This document shows positions 8,274 through 16,754 of a stretch of DNA of 64,000 nucleotides, one piece after another. This stretch comes from Ga0077555 sp964500805 (GTDB taxonomy: Bacteria; Pseudomonadota; Alphaproteobacteria; Rhizobiales; Hyphomicrobiaceae). The translations under genes were made by a program, and so were the position numbers. Location: the NCBI GenBank assembly GCA_964500805.1, contig CAZCQH010000016.1:1-64000 (forward strand), given 5' to 3'. The number at the start of each line of letters is the position of its first letter. Position 1 is the first letter of the stretch. The notes beneath the pieces were generated by a model, which worked only from the letters and a program-made list of their open reading frames with translations, searched no databases and was not told the origin of the DNA.

Positions 8274-8642
8274 ATGAATAAGTTTGCTCTTGGTCTTGCC
8301 GCTGGCCTGGTTGCCCTCACTTCGGCCGCCGCCTTGGCTGGCGATCGCGGCAGCTGGGGCGGCTACTGGGGTGACCGCTCCGGCGAACGCCGGGAGGCGG
8401 CCCAGGAACATCAGATTGACAATGCGCGTCGCTCGGGCCAGCTGACCCGTAGTGAGTATCAGGCTCTTCAAGCCGAGCAAGCTCGCATCGACGCCATGCA
8501 GCGGCGTGCCCAGGCCGACGGCCGCATCGACCGCTACGAGGCAGCCCAAATTCGCCGCGCGCAGAACGAGGCGAGCCGCCACATCTACCAGGAAAGCCAC
8601 GACGGCGAGAAGTCGCGCCGTTACTGGTACCGCTGGTGGTAA
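8274..8642 (+). CDS. Small secreted charged protein of unknown function
   Basis: 122 residues with a clear Sec signal peptide (MNKFALGLAAGLVALTSAAALA, cleavage near residue 22). The mature part is very charged, helical and Arg/Gln/Glu-rich (RREAAQEHQIDNARRSGQLT), and ends in aromatic residues (RRYWYRWW). AGAGGA precedes the ATG and an intrinsic terminator follows, so it is a monocistronic gene. No family recognised; similar small Arg-rich periplasmic proteins are common in Rhizobiales. Confidence 0.8.
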   Translation: MNKFALGLAAGLVALTSAAALAGDRGSWGGYWGDRSGERREAAQEHQIDNARRSGQLTRSEYQALQAEQARIDAMQRRAQADGRIDRYEAAQIRRAQNEASRHIYQESHDGEKSRRYWYRWW

Positions 8643-8957
8643 CGTTCAGGGGCCTCTCGCAACCGAGTGGCCCTTCCACGGCCTAGCCTCAAATTTTGTT
8701 TCTCTCCCTCCTCAGGCTGCCGCACCCCACGGCAGTCTTTTTTCGTTTGGCCAGAGCTCAAGAATGACAACGAGATCAGCACAGTCTCGACAGGTGCAAT
8801 ATAATGATCTGAGGCTCAGGAGCAGTCTGAGCCATCAGCAAGACTTGCCGCACTTTGGCGTTTCGATTGCAACCTTCGGGAGCTTTAGCGCCTGCCGCGC
8901 ATTGATCCTGCTCCCGGCGGAATGGCCCGTTCAATTCTTGACTTCGGAGCTCAAGTT
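8643..8957. other. Intergenic region with terminator
   Basis: This 315-bp gap holds the terminator at 8717-8743; the remainder shows no coding signal on either strand. The end carries the ribosome binding site (GGAG) for the GTG start of the GNAT gene. Confidence 0.6.
8717..8743 (+). terminator. Rho-independent terminator
   Basis: CTGCCG and CGGCAG form a six-pair stem around the loop CACCCCA, followed directly by TCTTTTTT. It ends the transcript of the small secreted protein gene. Confidence 0.85.
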
Positions 8958-9467
8958 GTGAGCGCTCTCATTCGACGCATACGTGATCACGAGTGGCCGG
9001 AGTTGCGCTCATTCCGGTTGCATGCACTGGCGGATGCACCCACGGCCTACGGATCGACCTTGGCCCAGGAGCTGACCTATACCAATGATGTTTGGCGCGA
9101 GAGGTGCCACGGCGCATCGTCTGGATGTGATCGCGCGACCTTTATCGCGCTGCGCGAAGAAATCTGGGCCGGAACGGTCACCGGTCTGGCAGTCCAAACC
9201 GAGCCGGGAGATAGAGCAGCGCTTCTCGTCGCCATGTTCGTAACGGTTTCCGCTCGGCGTCAGGGCATCGCGCGAGCCCTGGTTGAGGAGCTGACCGCTT
9301 GGGCTCAGGACTGCAAGGCTCGTCAAGTGTCTCTCTGGGTAGCATCGAGCAATACTGCTGCCAGATCGCTCTACCAAGATTGCGGCTTTTACCTGACCGG
9401 CAAGGTGAAACCTCACTCGCACGCGCCTGGGCTCACCGAGCAAGAAATGGCGCGAACTCTGTCCTGA
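8958..9467 (+). CDS. GNAT-family N-acetyltransferase
   Basis: Acetyl-CoA-dependent acyltransferase of unknown substrate. The core motif VTVSARRQGIARALVEELTAWA is the acetyl-CoA-binding R/Q-x-x-G-x-A loop, followed by the motif B region (VASSNTAARSLYQDCGFYLTGK). The GTG start at 8958 has GGAG eight bases upstream; the ATG at 8922 would add 12 residues but has no well-placed ribosome binding site. Product about 169 residues, normal for the family. Confidence 0.85.
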   Translation: MSALIRRIRDHEWPELRSFRLHALADAPTAYGSTLAQELTYTNDVWRERCHGASSGCDRATFIALREEIWAGTVTGLAVQTEPGDRAALLVAMFVTVSARRQGIARALVEELTAWAQDCKARQVSLWVASSNTAARSLYQDCGFYLTGKVKPHSHAPGLTEQEMARTLS

Positions 9468-9583
9468 ATGACTGAATGGGATTGGCCGTGACCGCAGGCG
9501 GGGAATATCTGATCCGATAATCCTTTCGATATCTGGAGCAGATCACACATCGCAAAGCGAGCAATGCCGATGAACTTCGGCGC

Positions 9584-11230
9584 TCAGCCTGCCCCCCGCA
9601 CTTTGTCGATGAGCCCGAGTGCATTCTGTGGCACCGCGTTACCGCGCCAGGCGACGTGCTGATCTGGCCGCACCAGAATTAGCTTGTGCTCGTATGCGCT
9701 AGGCAACGCGTGCGGCATCGCGTCGAGTACTGCGAACGGGACACCCCGCATCGCTGCAGCACGCGCGAGCGGCCCCACATCCGCCGACGAATCGAGCCGC
9801 AGAAGCGTGAACTCCGGTCCCAAGCAATCGTAGAGTGATCGCCCGTGCTCGAGCCAGACATGCGGCACGCGGCAGCCGGGGACGGTTGACGATATGAAAG
9901 CCGACATCGTGTAGGCGGGATGCGCAGCGCCGTCATAAACGATAATCGGCGAGCGATCGTAGTAGTAGCCGAAGTTCAGACCACCCGCTGCGTACTGATG
10001 CACATTGATGTCATAGCTGAGCTGTCCTTGCTCGGCACGAACGCGATCGCCGACGGGCCCTGGCTCCTCGATATTTTCCGGCACTGCGCCGCGGCGCTTG
10101 ATCTCGGCTTCCGCATGCGCCATTGCGAAGCGCGAGACCTGCTCGGTGATCGGCCAGCGTTCCGCTTCGTAGGCATCGAGGATCGCAGCTGGCGCCCAAC
10201 CGTTGAGATGCGCGGCGAGCAGCCACGACAGGTTCATTGCATCGGCGATGCCCGCATTCATGCCGTAGCCGGCGTATGGGACCCAAATGTGAGCGCTGTC
10301 GCCGGCGAGAAACACGCGCCGTTCCCGGAAACGCGGTGCGAGTAGCCGCCGGCCGACCCAGTCCTCGTTCGAAAGGATCTCGTATTCGAACTCCGGACCG
10401 ACGCCGAGTATGGTGCGGATAGCCCAGTCGCGATCAACTTGGTCGAACGCGGTTTCGTTGGGCCTCAGATAGTTGAAAATCATCCATCGCTCGCGCCCAT
10501 CGATCGCGATCACATTGCCGGAGCGGCGCGGATTGACCGCTATTGTCATCCACGAGCGTTCATGCTTCTGCAAGTTGACGAGCTCGGGCGCGCGGATGAA
10601 GGTTGCCTGCACGCGCTGCACCACGGCGTCGCCCTCGAGCGTGATGCCGAGCTCGCGGCGGACCGTCGATCGTCCGCCGTCGCAGCCTATGAGATACCGG
10701 CACGCGATCTGCGAAGTGCCGTTAGAATCGAGATGGCGCGTGGTTGCCACCACATCGCTGTCACTTTGCGCGAAGCCCTCGACCGCTGTCCGACTGAGAA
10801 TGCGCACGCGCGGCTGCGCGGCGACGTGCTCGAACAGAATCGGCTCCAGAAACAGCTGGTTGATGCGGTGCGGCAGCTCCGGCGTCGGCCAATGCGAGTC
10901 GACGCCCGTCTTGTCCGTGAACCGATCGCGACGGCATGGAATGTGCACCCGCGACAGCTCGATACCTGTAAACGCAGTGCGATAGGCCGCCGCGTGCGGG
11001 TAATCCTCCGGCAATCCGGCGTTGCGCACCTTGTCGATGACGCCGAGCCGCCGAAACACCTCGAGCGTTCGCGCAGCCACGTGATTGCATTTAGGGTCCG
11101 GCGGCTCACCGCGCGCACGTTTCTCGACCACGACCACGTCGATTCCGCGCCAAGCCAGATCGCACGCCAGCATGAGTCCGACTGGCCCCGCGCCGACGAC
11201 CAGGACGTTCGTTTCGATGTCGTGCGGCAT
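9584..11230 (-). CDS. FAD-dependent aromatic monooxygenase (PHBH/MhpA class)
   Basis: Class A flavoprotein hydroxylase using NAD(P)H and oxygen. Motifs in order: GAGPVGLMLACDLA at residues 12-25 (FAD Rossmann GxGxxG), IGCDGGRSTVRRELG (the DG motif), and VFLAGDSAHIWVPYAGYGMN (second FAD motif GD, with the usual PP-G-G-QG partly changed to VPYAGYG). The last 150 residues form the thioredoxin-like domain of the phenol hydroxylase and MhpA branch. ATG 11230 is chosen because it opens MPHDIETNVLVVGAGP; upstream in-frame sequence is unrelated. Last gene of the eight-gene minus-strand row. Confidence 0.85.
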   Translation of the reverse strand: MPHDIETNVLVVGAGPVGLMLACDLAWRGIDVVVVEKRARGEPPDPKCNHVAARTLEVFRRLGVIDKVRNAGLPEDYPHAAAYRTAFTGIELSRVHIPCRRDRFTDKTGVDSHWPTPELPHRINQLFLEPILFEHVAAQPRVRILSRTAVEGFAQSDSDVVATTRHLDSNGTSQIACRYLIGCDGGRSTVRRELGITLEGDAVVQRVQATFIRAPELVNLQKHERSWMTIAVNPRRSGNVIAIDGRERWMIFNYLRPNETAFDQVDRDWAIRTILGVGPEFEYEILSNEDWVGRRLLAPRFRERRVFLAGDSAHIWVPYAGYGMNAGIADAMNLSWLLAAHLNGWAPAAILDAYEAERWPITEQVSRFAMAHAEAEIKRRGAVPENIEEPGPVGDRVRAEQGQLSYDINVHQYAAGGLNFGYYYDRSPIIVYDGAAHPAYTMSAFISSTVPGCRVPHVWLEHGRSLYDCLGPEFTLLRLDSSADVGPLARAAAMRGVPFAVLDAMPHALPSAYEHKLILVRPDQHVAWRGNAVPQNALGLIDKVRGAG

Positions 11231-11354
11231 GATGGTCGCACCTTTGGATTCGACGCCGAACCTACGACTTCTGGCCCAACCCACTGGTACGGCACCGCCG
11301 TCGCAACAGGGCTGTTCAGGAGCTCTCACAGCGCACATCAGACGCCGAGCGGCG

Positions 11355-11741
11355 TCACGTTGTCCGCGTGCGCGCTGTCACTTCGATTTCGATCTTCATG
11401 TCGGGGGAGAGCAATCCGGCTTGAATCATCGTTGCGGCCGGACGCACGTCGCCGAGATACTCCTTCAGCACCGGCCAGCACGGCTCGAAGTCGGCGCGAT
11501 CCGGCAGGATATAGGTCACACGCACCACGTCGGCCATCGACGCCCCTGCCTCATTCAGCGCCGCTTTGATGTTCATGAACGCCTGCCGGCACTGCGCGAC
11601 GACGCCGTCAGCGAGAGTCATGGTCTTGTAATCGTATCCGGTGGTTCCCGACACAAAGATCCACTCGCCATCGACAACGGCGCGCGAGTAGCCGGTTTCA
11701 GCCTCGAAGCGCGAACCGGACGAGATGAGACGGCGGGCCAT
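11355..11741 (-). CDS. RidA (YjgF/YER057c/UK114) family protein
   Basis: Small trimeric protein family that hydrolyses reactive enamine/imine intermediates; some catabolic members act on pathway-specific intermediates. The 128 residues show the family pattern: YSRAVVDGEWIFVSGTTGYD, then QCRQAFMNIKAALNEAGASMADVVRVTYIL and the C-terminal IEIEVTART. ATG 11741 is preceded by AAAGGAG. Located within the catabolic row between the flavin monooxygenase and a 2-hydroxyacid dehydrogenase. Confidence 0.88.
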   Translation of the reverse strand: MARRLISSGSRFEAETGYSRAVVDGEWIFVSGTTGYDYKTMTLADGVVAQCRQAFMNIKAALNEAGASMADVVRVTYILPDRADFEPCWPVLKEYLGDVRPAATMIQAGLLSPDMKIEIEVTARTRTT

Positions 11742-11879
11742 CGAGCTCTCCTTTCGACGCTGGTTGATATCAATCGAAACAGGCACGCACCTTAGCTGAA
11801 CGCATACTTGCATAAGGAGGAGGTACCGGCTGGCGGCGTCCAATCAGAGATCGAGCACCGGAAGCCGACACCATGCTCG

Positions 11880-12875
11880 TCACCCAAACACCTCAGGATT
11901 GACCGCATTCTCCTTCCGCGGCTTGCCGTCGAAAACCGACAGCACGTTGAGCGCCGCCTGCTCTGCCATGCGTTCCATGGCCTCCGCAGTTACGCCCGCG
12001 ATATGCGGTGAGCAGATCAGATTGGGCAGCTTGAACAGCGGATTGTCGGCATCCGGCGGCTCCTTGTCGAAAACGTCGAGCGCGGCAGCAGGCAATATGC
12101 CCTCCGACAGCGCCGTGTGCAGGTCTTTCTCGTTGATGATGCCGCCGCGTGCCGTAGAGACGAGATAGGCCGAGCGCTTCATCCGTTTCATGCGCGCCAG
12201 ATTAAACATGTTCAGCGTTTCGGGTGTTTTGGGGCAGTGGATGGTTATGAAATCGGCCCGCGGTAACGCCTCATCGAGATTCTGCACAGGCTCGCAGCCT
12301 GCTGCCTTGATCACCTCCGGTTTGACGTAGGGATCATACACCAGCACCTGACATTCCATGGCTTGGCAGCGTTTGGCCTGCCGCGTGCCTATGCGCCCGA
12401 AGCCGATGATCAGCACCGTCTTCTCGAACATGTCGTTGGTGACGTTTTTCGCTTCGATGCGCTGTTTCCACCGGTTCTCCTTGACCAGTGCCGAAAGCTC
12501 CGGCCCTTTCCGTGCCAGCGTCAGCATGAAAAACATGGCGTGCTCGGCGACCGAAGGTGAATTCGCCGTGCCGGCGATCATCACCGGCACCTTCACCTTT
12601 GTCATTGCCGGGATGTCGATCGCGTCGTATCCGACGCCCGTGCGTGAGATGACTTCGAGCTGACCGGCCGCGGCGTGCTCGGCAGGACCGAAGCTCGTTG
12701 CACCCAAGATCACGCCCGCGACCGGCGCGTGCTTTTTCAGCGCGGCCTGATAGTCCGCAGAGGAGATGAAGTTGTTGAACGCAATCGCCTCGACGTCATC
12801 GCGCTTCCTCAGCACGTCAAGTCCCATCTTGCCCATCGAGTCGGTATAGAGCACGCGCTTCTTGTTGGTGGTCAT
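11880..12875 (-). CDS. D-2-hydroxyacid dehydrogenase (phosphoglycerate dehydrogenase-like)
   Basis: NAD-dependent oxidoreductase for 2-hydroxyacids. The N-terminal substrate domain is followed by the Rossmann motif LIIGFGRIGTRQAKR (about residues 152-166) and the catalytic set: Arg in STARGGIINEKDL, Glu in DVFDKEPPD, His in SPHIAGVT. The 331-residue length fits the SerA/GhrB branch without an ACT domain. Family members act on 3-phosphoglycerate, hydroxypyruvate, glyoxylate and similar acids; the precise substrate is not readable. A second paralogue closes the other end of the same gene row. Confidence 0.88.
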   Translation of the reverse strand: MTTNKKRVLYTDSMGKMGLDVLRKRDDVEAIAFNNFISSADYQAALKKHAPVAGVILGATSFGPAEHAAAGQLEVISRTGVGYDAIDIPAMTKVKVPVMIAGTANSPSVAEHAMFFMLTLARKGPELSALVKENRWKQRIEAKNVTNDMFEKTVLIIGFGRIGTRQAKRCQAMECQVLVYDPYVKPEVIKAAGCEPVQNLDEALPRADFITIHCPKTPETLNMFNLARMKRMKRSAYLVSTARGGIINEKDLHTALSEGILPAAALDVFDKEPPDADNPLFKLPNLICSPHIAGVTAEAMERMAEQAALNVLSVFDGKPRKENAVNPEVFG

Positions 12876-12960
12876 TCGGATTTCCTGTGCGGTAGATGTT
12901 CCAGCTACAGCTTGGCACTGTGTCGAGGCGCTGTCACGCTCCGTGCCGGACGCAAATGGC

Positions 12961-13344
12961 CTAAGTGCGATGGCGCGCAGCCGGCTGTCGAGCCGACACC
13001 AGCAGCAGCCCGCCGATGATAGCTATGTTCTTGAGGAAATGGTTGAACTCGTTGGTCCACTGCTGAGGTTCGGCATGCCAAAAGGCGTGGAATATGCTGC
13101 CCGCCACCAGAGTAAACCCTGCGAGCGCCCAGGCGGCATACTTCGCATTCTAGTTGGCGATCAGCATCAAGCCACCGCCGATCTCCAGGAGTATTGTGAA
13201 CACGAGGACCACTTCCGCGATCGGAAAACCTTTGCCCGCCATCATGCCTGCGACCGCATTGAATCCAAGAATCTTGCGAACGCCAGAAATAATGAAGATC
13301 GAAGCTAGCAATGTCCGGGCGACTAGCGCGAGCATCGAGTTCAT
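12961..13344 (-). pseudogene. DoxX-family membrane protein, interrupted by an amber codon
   Basis: The first part (MNSMLALVARTLLASIF through LEIGGGLMLIAN) is a standard DoxX protein start with ribosome binding site GGGAAG. An in-frame TAG at 13150-13152 stops it after 64 residues. Reading on in the same frame restores the rest of the family (KYAAWALAGFTLVAGSIFHA, then WTNEFNHFLKNIAIIGG) up to a stop at 12961. Thus one substitution, not a frameshift, breaks a 127-codon four-helix protein. Either a recent nonsense mutation, readthrough or a base error. Confidence 0.85.
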
Positions 13345-13383
13345 AGCTTCCCTTTCGAACGACATAGTGCTTTCGTAACTTGG

Positions 13384-14589
13384 CTACACGTCGTTCGCCG
13401 TAGTCCGTTTCACCATCACGCCGTCGCGCTTCACGACATCGGGCTGCAGTCGCGTCCCGAGACCCGGGCCCTTCGGCACCGTGATCATACCCTTCTCGAT
13501 CGGCGGCAGCTCCGTCATATATTGATGATACCAGCCATAGTAGAACGCGCGCACGATCTCCTGCACCCAGCAATTGCGCACATTGAGCGCCAGATGCGTC
13601 GAGATCGTGAGCGCCACCGGACCCGTGCAATCATGAAACGCGACAGGCGTCTGATAGGTCTCGGCCATGGTCGCGACCTTCTTCGCTTCCGAAACGCCGC
13701 CGCACCAGGCGACATCCATGATCAACATGGCAAGGGCCTCGAGCTGCAGGAGATAGCGGAAGTCGGCTCGCCCGCCCCGTGTCTCACCAACTGCGATCGG
13801 CGCGCGCGTCGCCCGCGCAACCTCCCCGATCGAAAGCATGTGGTCCATGAAGACCGGATCCTCGACCCACATCGGTCGATAGGGCTCCAAAGCTCGAGCA
13901 ATCTTGATCGCCTCTGGCCGATTCCAGAGCGAATGCAGCTCGTACGCAACATCCATCTTGTCACCGACCGCTTTCCTGATCTTCTCGATGGGCTCGAGAC
14001 CCTTCCTCAGGTCATCCGGGCTGATGCGGTGGCCGGATGAGGCTTCCGCCGCGTAGTCGAGCGGCCAGATCTTCATCGCGTCGATGTCCATATCGAGCAG
14101 CGAGTGCGCCAGCTCGTCGGCGCGATGGAGGAATGCGTCAAGGTCTTCGTATTGTCCCTTCCTGGCATCGAGCCCGAAGTTCGACGTCCCTTGCGTCGCC
14201 TTGGTCTGCACGTAGGAGTACCCAGCGCACGTGTTGTAGACCTTGATCTTCTCGCGCACGCGTCCACCGAGCAGGTCGCAGATCGGCATGCCCTTTGCTT
14301 GGCCCAGAATATCCCAGAGCGCGATGTCCACCGCCGACCGACCTCGCATCTCCGCACTTGCACCCGCAAAACCGATGTAGCCCGTGAGGAATGCCTGATG
14401 CGCCTCGATGTTGGTTGGATCCTTCCCGATCAGATAGGGCGCGATGGTGCCGTGGATGTGCCCTTCGGCGGCGGCAGGACCGTAGAATGTCTCGCCCAGG
14501 CCGATCTGGCCTTCGTCGGTGTGGACCTGCACCCAAAGCAGGTTCGGATGCTCGCCGGAACGGACCGTTTCGATCGCCGTGACTTTCAT
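13384..14589 (-). CDS. Enolase-superfamily sugar-acid dehydratase (mandelate racemase subgroup)
   Basis: Probably dehydrates an aldonic or aldaric acid with Mg2+. The N-terminal capping domain (MKVTAIETVRSGEHPNLLWV) precedes a TIM barrel with the expected residues: Lys in DAMKIWPLD, an ExH pair in AYELHSLWN (where many relatives have DxH), VEDP, GETR, and the His of AFHDCTG (His-Asp dyad with the upstream MDVAWCGG). The pattern resembles D-galactonate/gluconate dehydratases rather than muconate cycloisomerases, which have KxK. Length 401 is usual. It sits between the DoxX remnant and a zinc-dependent dehydrogenase. Confidence 0.85.
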   Translation of the reverse strand: MKVTAIETVRSGEHPNLLWVQVHTDEGQIGLGETFYGPAAAEGHIHGTIAPYLIGKDPTNIEAHQAFLTGYIGFAGASAEMRGRSAVDIALWDILGQAKGMPICDLLGGRVREKIKVYNTCAGYSYVQTKATQGTSNFGLDARKGQYEDLDAFLHRADELAHSLLDMDIDAMKIWPLDYAAEASSGHRISPDDLRKGLEPIEKIRKAVGDKMDVAYELHSLWNRPEAIKIARALEPYRPMWVEDPVFMDHMLSIGEVARATRAPIAVGETRGGRADFRYLLQLEALAMLIMDVAWCGGVSEAKKVATMAETYQTPVAFHDCTGPVALTISTHLALNVRNCWVQEIVRAFYYGWYHQYMTELPPIEKGMITVPKGPGLGTRLQPDVVKRDGVMVKRTTANDV

Positions 14590-14688
14590 AATTTCTTCTC
14601 GTTGGTTCGCGTCCGCTCAGGCGCATTGCGAAAATAGAATGCACCGGCCGGCAAAAGCCGGCCGGCTACCGCCTCTTTGGCCATGCCA

Positions 14689-15741
14689 TCAAGACGGGAT
14701 GATCACGCCCTTCCCGTCATTCTGCTTGTCGAAGAGCTCGTAAGCCTCCTTCGCCTGCTCGAGCTTCCACCGATGCGTAAACAGCTTGTCGACGTTGATC
14801 TTCTTGTCCGCAACGAACTGAGCACACTCGGCCTGACCCTGCTTTGAGAACGTCCAGGAGCCGACGAGTGTCACCTGCCGGCGCAGCATGTCCGGCGAGA
14901 CGTCGAGCGTCACCTGCCCTCGCTCGCCGACAAAGCACGCCGTGCCCCACGAGCGAACGCTGCGCACCGTCGCCGCCCGCGCATCCGGCGACGACGAGCA
15001 ATCGAGCGTCTTGTGCGCACCCTCGCCATGCGTCAGATCGCGAATCGCGCCGACGATATCGTTTTTCTTGCCGTCGATCAGGTGGGTGGCCCCAAATTCT
15101 TTTGCGCGATTGAGCCGCTGCGGCGAAATATCGATCGCAATCACCTCCGCGCCCATGGCCGCTGCGAGCTGCGTTGCCGAAAGCCCGACCGGCCCCTGCC
15201 CGAAGATCGCGATCGTCTCGCCGCCCTGCAGATTGAGGCGCTTCAAAGCACCCCATGCCGTTCCCGTGCCGCACGACACGGCAGCGCCCGTTTCGAACGA
15301 CAGCTCATCCGGCAGCGGCACCAGCGTGTGCACCGGCACCTTCATGTACCTGGCGTGCCCGCCGTGGCCACCAGAGCCGAACACGGTCGTACCCTCGAGG
15401 CACATCTGCGTCCACCCGCCCCGGCAATGCTTGCAGCCGCCGCAGCCGTCGTAGTGATGATCCATGACGCGCTGGCCGACTCGCGCTTCTCTCTCGGTAA
15501 CCGCCGACCCAACGGCCGCCACGATACCGCAGGGCTCGTGGCCCGCAATCGAGCCTGCCTGCCGCTTGATGCCGCCTGTCACGGCGGCTTCTGTGCTCGC
15601 CGGCGCACGATACTGATGCAGGTCCGAGCCGCACATGCCCGAGGCTTTGATCTCCAGAACCACGTCGCGCGGGCCAGGTGTTGGATCGGGAAACTCTCGG
15701 AGCTCGAGCTTGCGGTCTCCCGTGAAAACGACGCCCTTCAT
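14689..15741 (-). CDS. Zinc-dependent medium-chain alcohol/polyol dehydrogenase
   Basis: NAD(P)-dependent MDR oxidoreductase. Residues around SGMCGSDLHQY and GHEPCGIV hold the catalytic zinc ligands; the structural zinc site has the cysteines of DHHYDGCGGCKHCRGGWTQMC. The cofactor motif is IFGQGPVGLSATQLA. ATG 15741 has AGGAGG upstream and yields a 350-residue protein of family length. Relatives oxidise threonine, sorbitol or galactitol-type substrates; here it likely oxidises a sugar-derived hydroxyl group in the same route as its neighbours. Confidence 0.88.
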   Translation of the reverse strand: MKGVVFTGDRKLELREFPDPTPGPRDVVLEIKASGMCGSDLHQYRAPASTEAAVTGGIKRQAGSIAGHEPCGIVAAVGSAVTEREARVGQRVMDHHYDGCGGCKHCRGGWTQMCLEGTTVFGSGGHGGHARYMKVPVHTLVPLPDELSFETGAAVSCGTGTAWGALKRLNLQGGETIAIFGQGPVGLSATQLAAAMGAEVIAIDISPQRLNRAKEFGATHLIDGKKNDIVGAIRDLTHGEGAHKTLDCSSSPDARAATVRSVRSWGTACFVGERGQVTLDVSPDMLRRQVTLVGSWTFSKQGQAECAQFVADKKINVDKLFTHRWKLEQAKEAYELFDKQNDGKGVIIPS

Positions 15742-15835
15742 GGTGTCCTCCTGCTGTTGTTCGATCTCGGCTTCCTGAGCCGACCATTTATGATGTCGCA
15801 ACCTTCGATGCATCGGACCGGCCAATGCAACTACC

Positions 15836-16615
15836 TCAGTGTGGCACCAAACCACCGTCGACATTGATGCACTGGCCGCTCACGTTCTCAGCCCCCGGCG
15901 ATGCCAGAAACACGATCATATCGGCGATGTGCTCCGGCTGATTGGCGCGCCGAATGGGCACCTTGGCAACCAATCGTTGCGTCATCTCCTCGATGCTGAG
16001 CCCGCTCTTTTCAGCATCGACCTTGAGCAGCCCCGCCACCATGTCCGTCATGACAATGCCGGGGCACACCGCATTTACGTTAATATTGTGCTGCCCGAGC
16101 TGCTGCGCCGCCGTCTTGGTAAGGCTGATCACGGCCCCTTTCGAAGCGGCGTAAACGGCATTCGATGTCCCTTCGAAACCCTTGCCCGCCACTGACGCGA
16201 TATTGATGATGCGGCCCTTGCGCCGTGGAATCATTTCACGCGCGACCCGCTGCAGGCAGAAGAACACGCCCTTCGAATTGACGCGGTGGATTTTGTCCCA
16301 GTCCTCTTCTGTGAGATCCATGATGTAGGCGCGGCGCGTGACGCCTGCATTGTTGACCAGCGCATCGATGTGCCCGAAGGTCTTCACTGTTTCCGACACC
16401 GCGCGGTCGATCTCGGCGACACTACCCATGTCAGCCGTGATTGCGATCGACTGCCGGCCGAGCGCCTTCACTGCCGCCGCCGTCTCCTCAACCGTCTTGG
16501 AATTGATATCGACTGCCGCGATATCAGCGCCCGCCGCCGCGAGCTTCAAGGCAGCAGCCTTGCCGATGCCCTGCCCTGCGCCGGTGACGACGATCTTCTG
16601 GTCTTTGTGTAACAT
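15836..16615 (-). CDS. Short-chain dehydrogenase/reductase
   Basis: Classical SDR of 259 residues: TGAGQGIGKAAAL (cofactor), NNAG in VNNAGVTRRA, Ser in NIASVAGKG, the YxxxK motif in YAASKGAVI, and the end motif GQCINVDGGLVPH. ATG 16615 follows GAAAGGAG; the upstream open frame is unrelated. Substrate is not determined by the motifs; the operon position suggests oxidation of a sugar or hydroxy acid. Confidence 0.88.
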   Translation of the reverse strand: MLHKDQKIVVTGAGQGIGKAAALKLAAAGADIAAVDINSKTVEETAAAVKALGRQSIAITADMGSVAEIDRAVSETVKTFGHIDALVNNAGVTRRAYIMDLTEEDWDKIHRVNSKGVFFCLQRVAREMIPRRKGRIINIASVAGKGFEGTSNAVYAASKGAVISLTKTAAQQLGQHNINVNAVCPGIVMTDMVAGLLKVDAEKSGLSIEEMTQRLVAKVPIRRANQPEHIADMIVFLASPGAENVSGQCINVDGGLVPH

Positions 16616-16754
16616 GCGCGTCTCCTTTCGGCGGGCCCCGTGTCCATGTATTCGAGGGAATGTTGCCCCTATCCCCACCGTCCGTCCAGCGCTTCGCGCT
16701 ACCACCGCATGGCAGAGCCGCATTGCGCGACGGAGCACGGCAGCAGCGACGCTC

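Noticed and set aside
10439..11569. 376-residue plus-strand open frame
   Set aside because: Antisense to the flavin monooxygenase and RidA genes; composition is that of a shadow frame.
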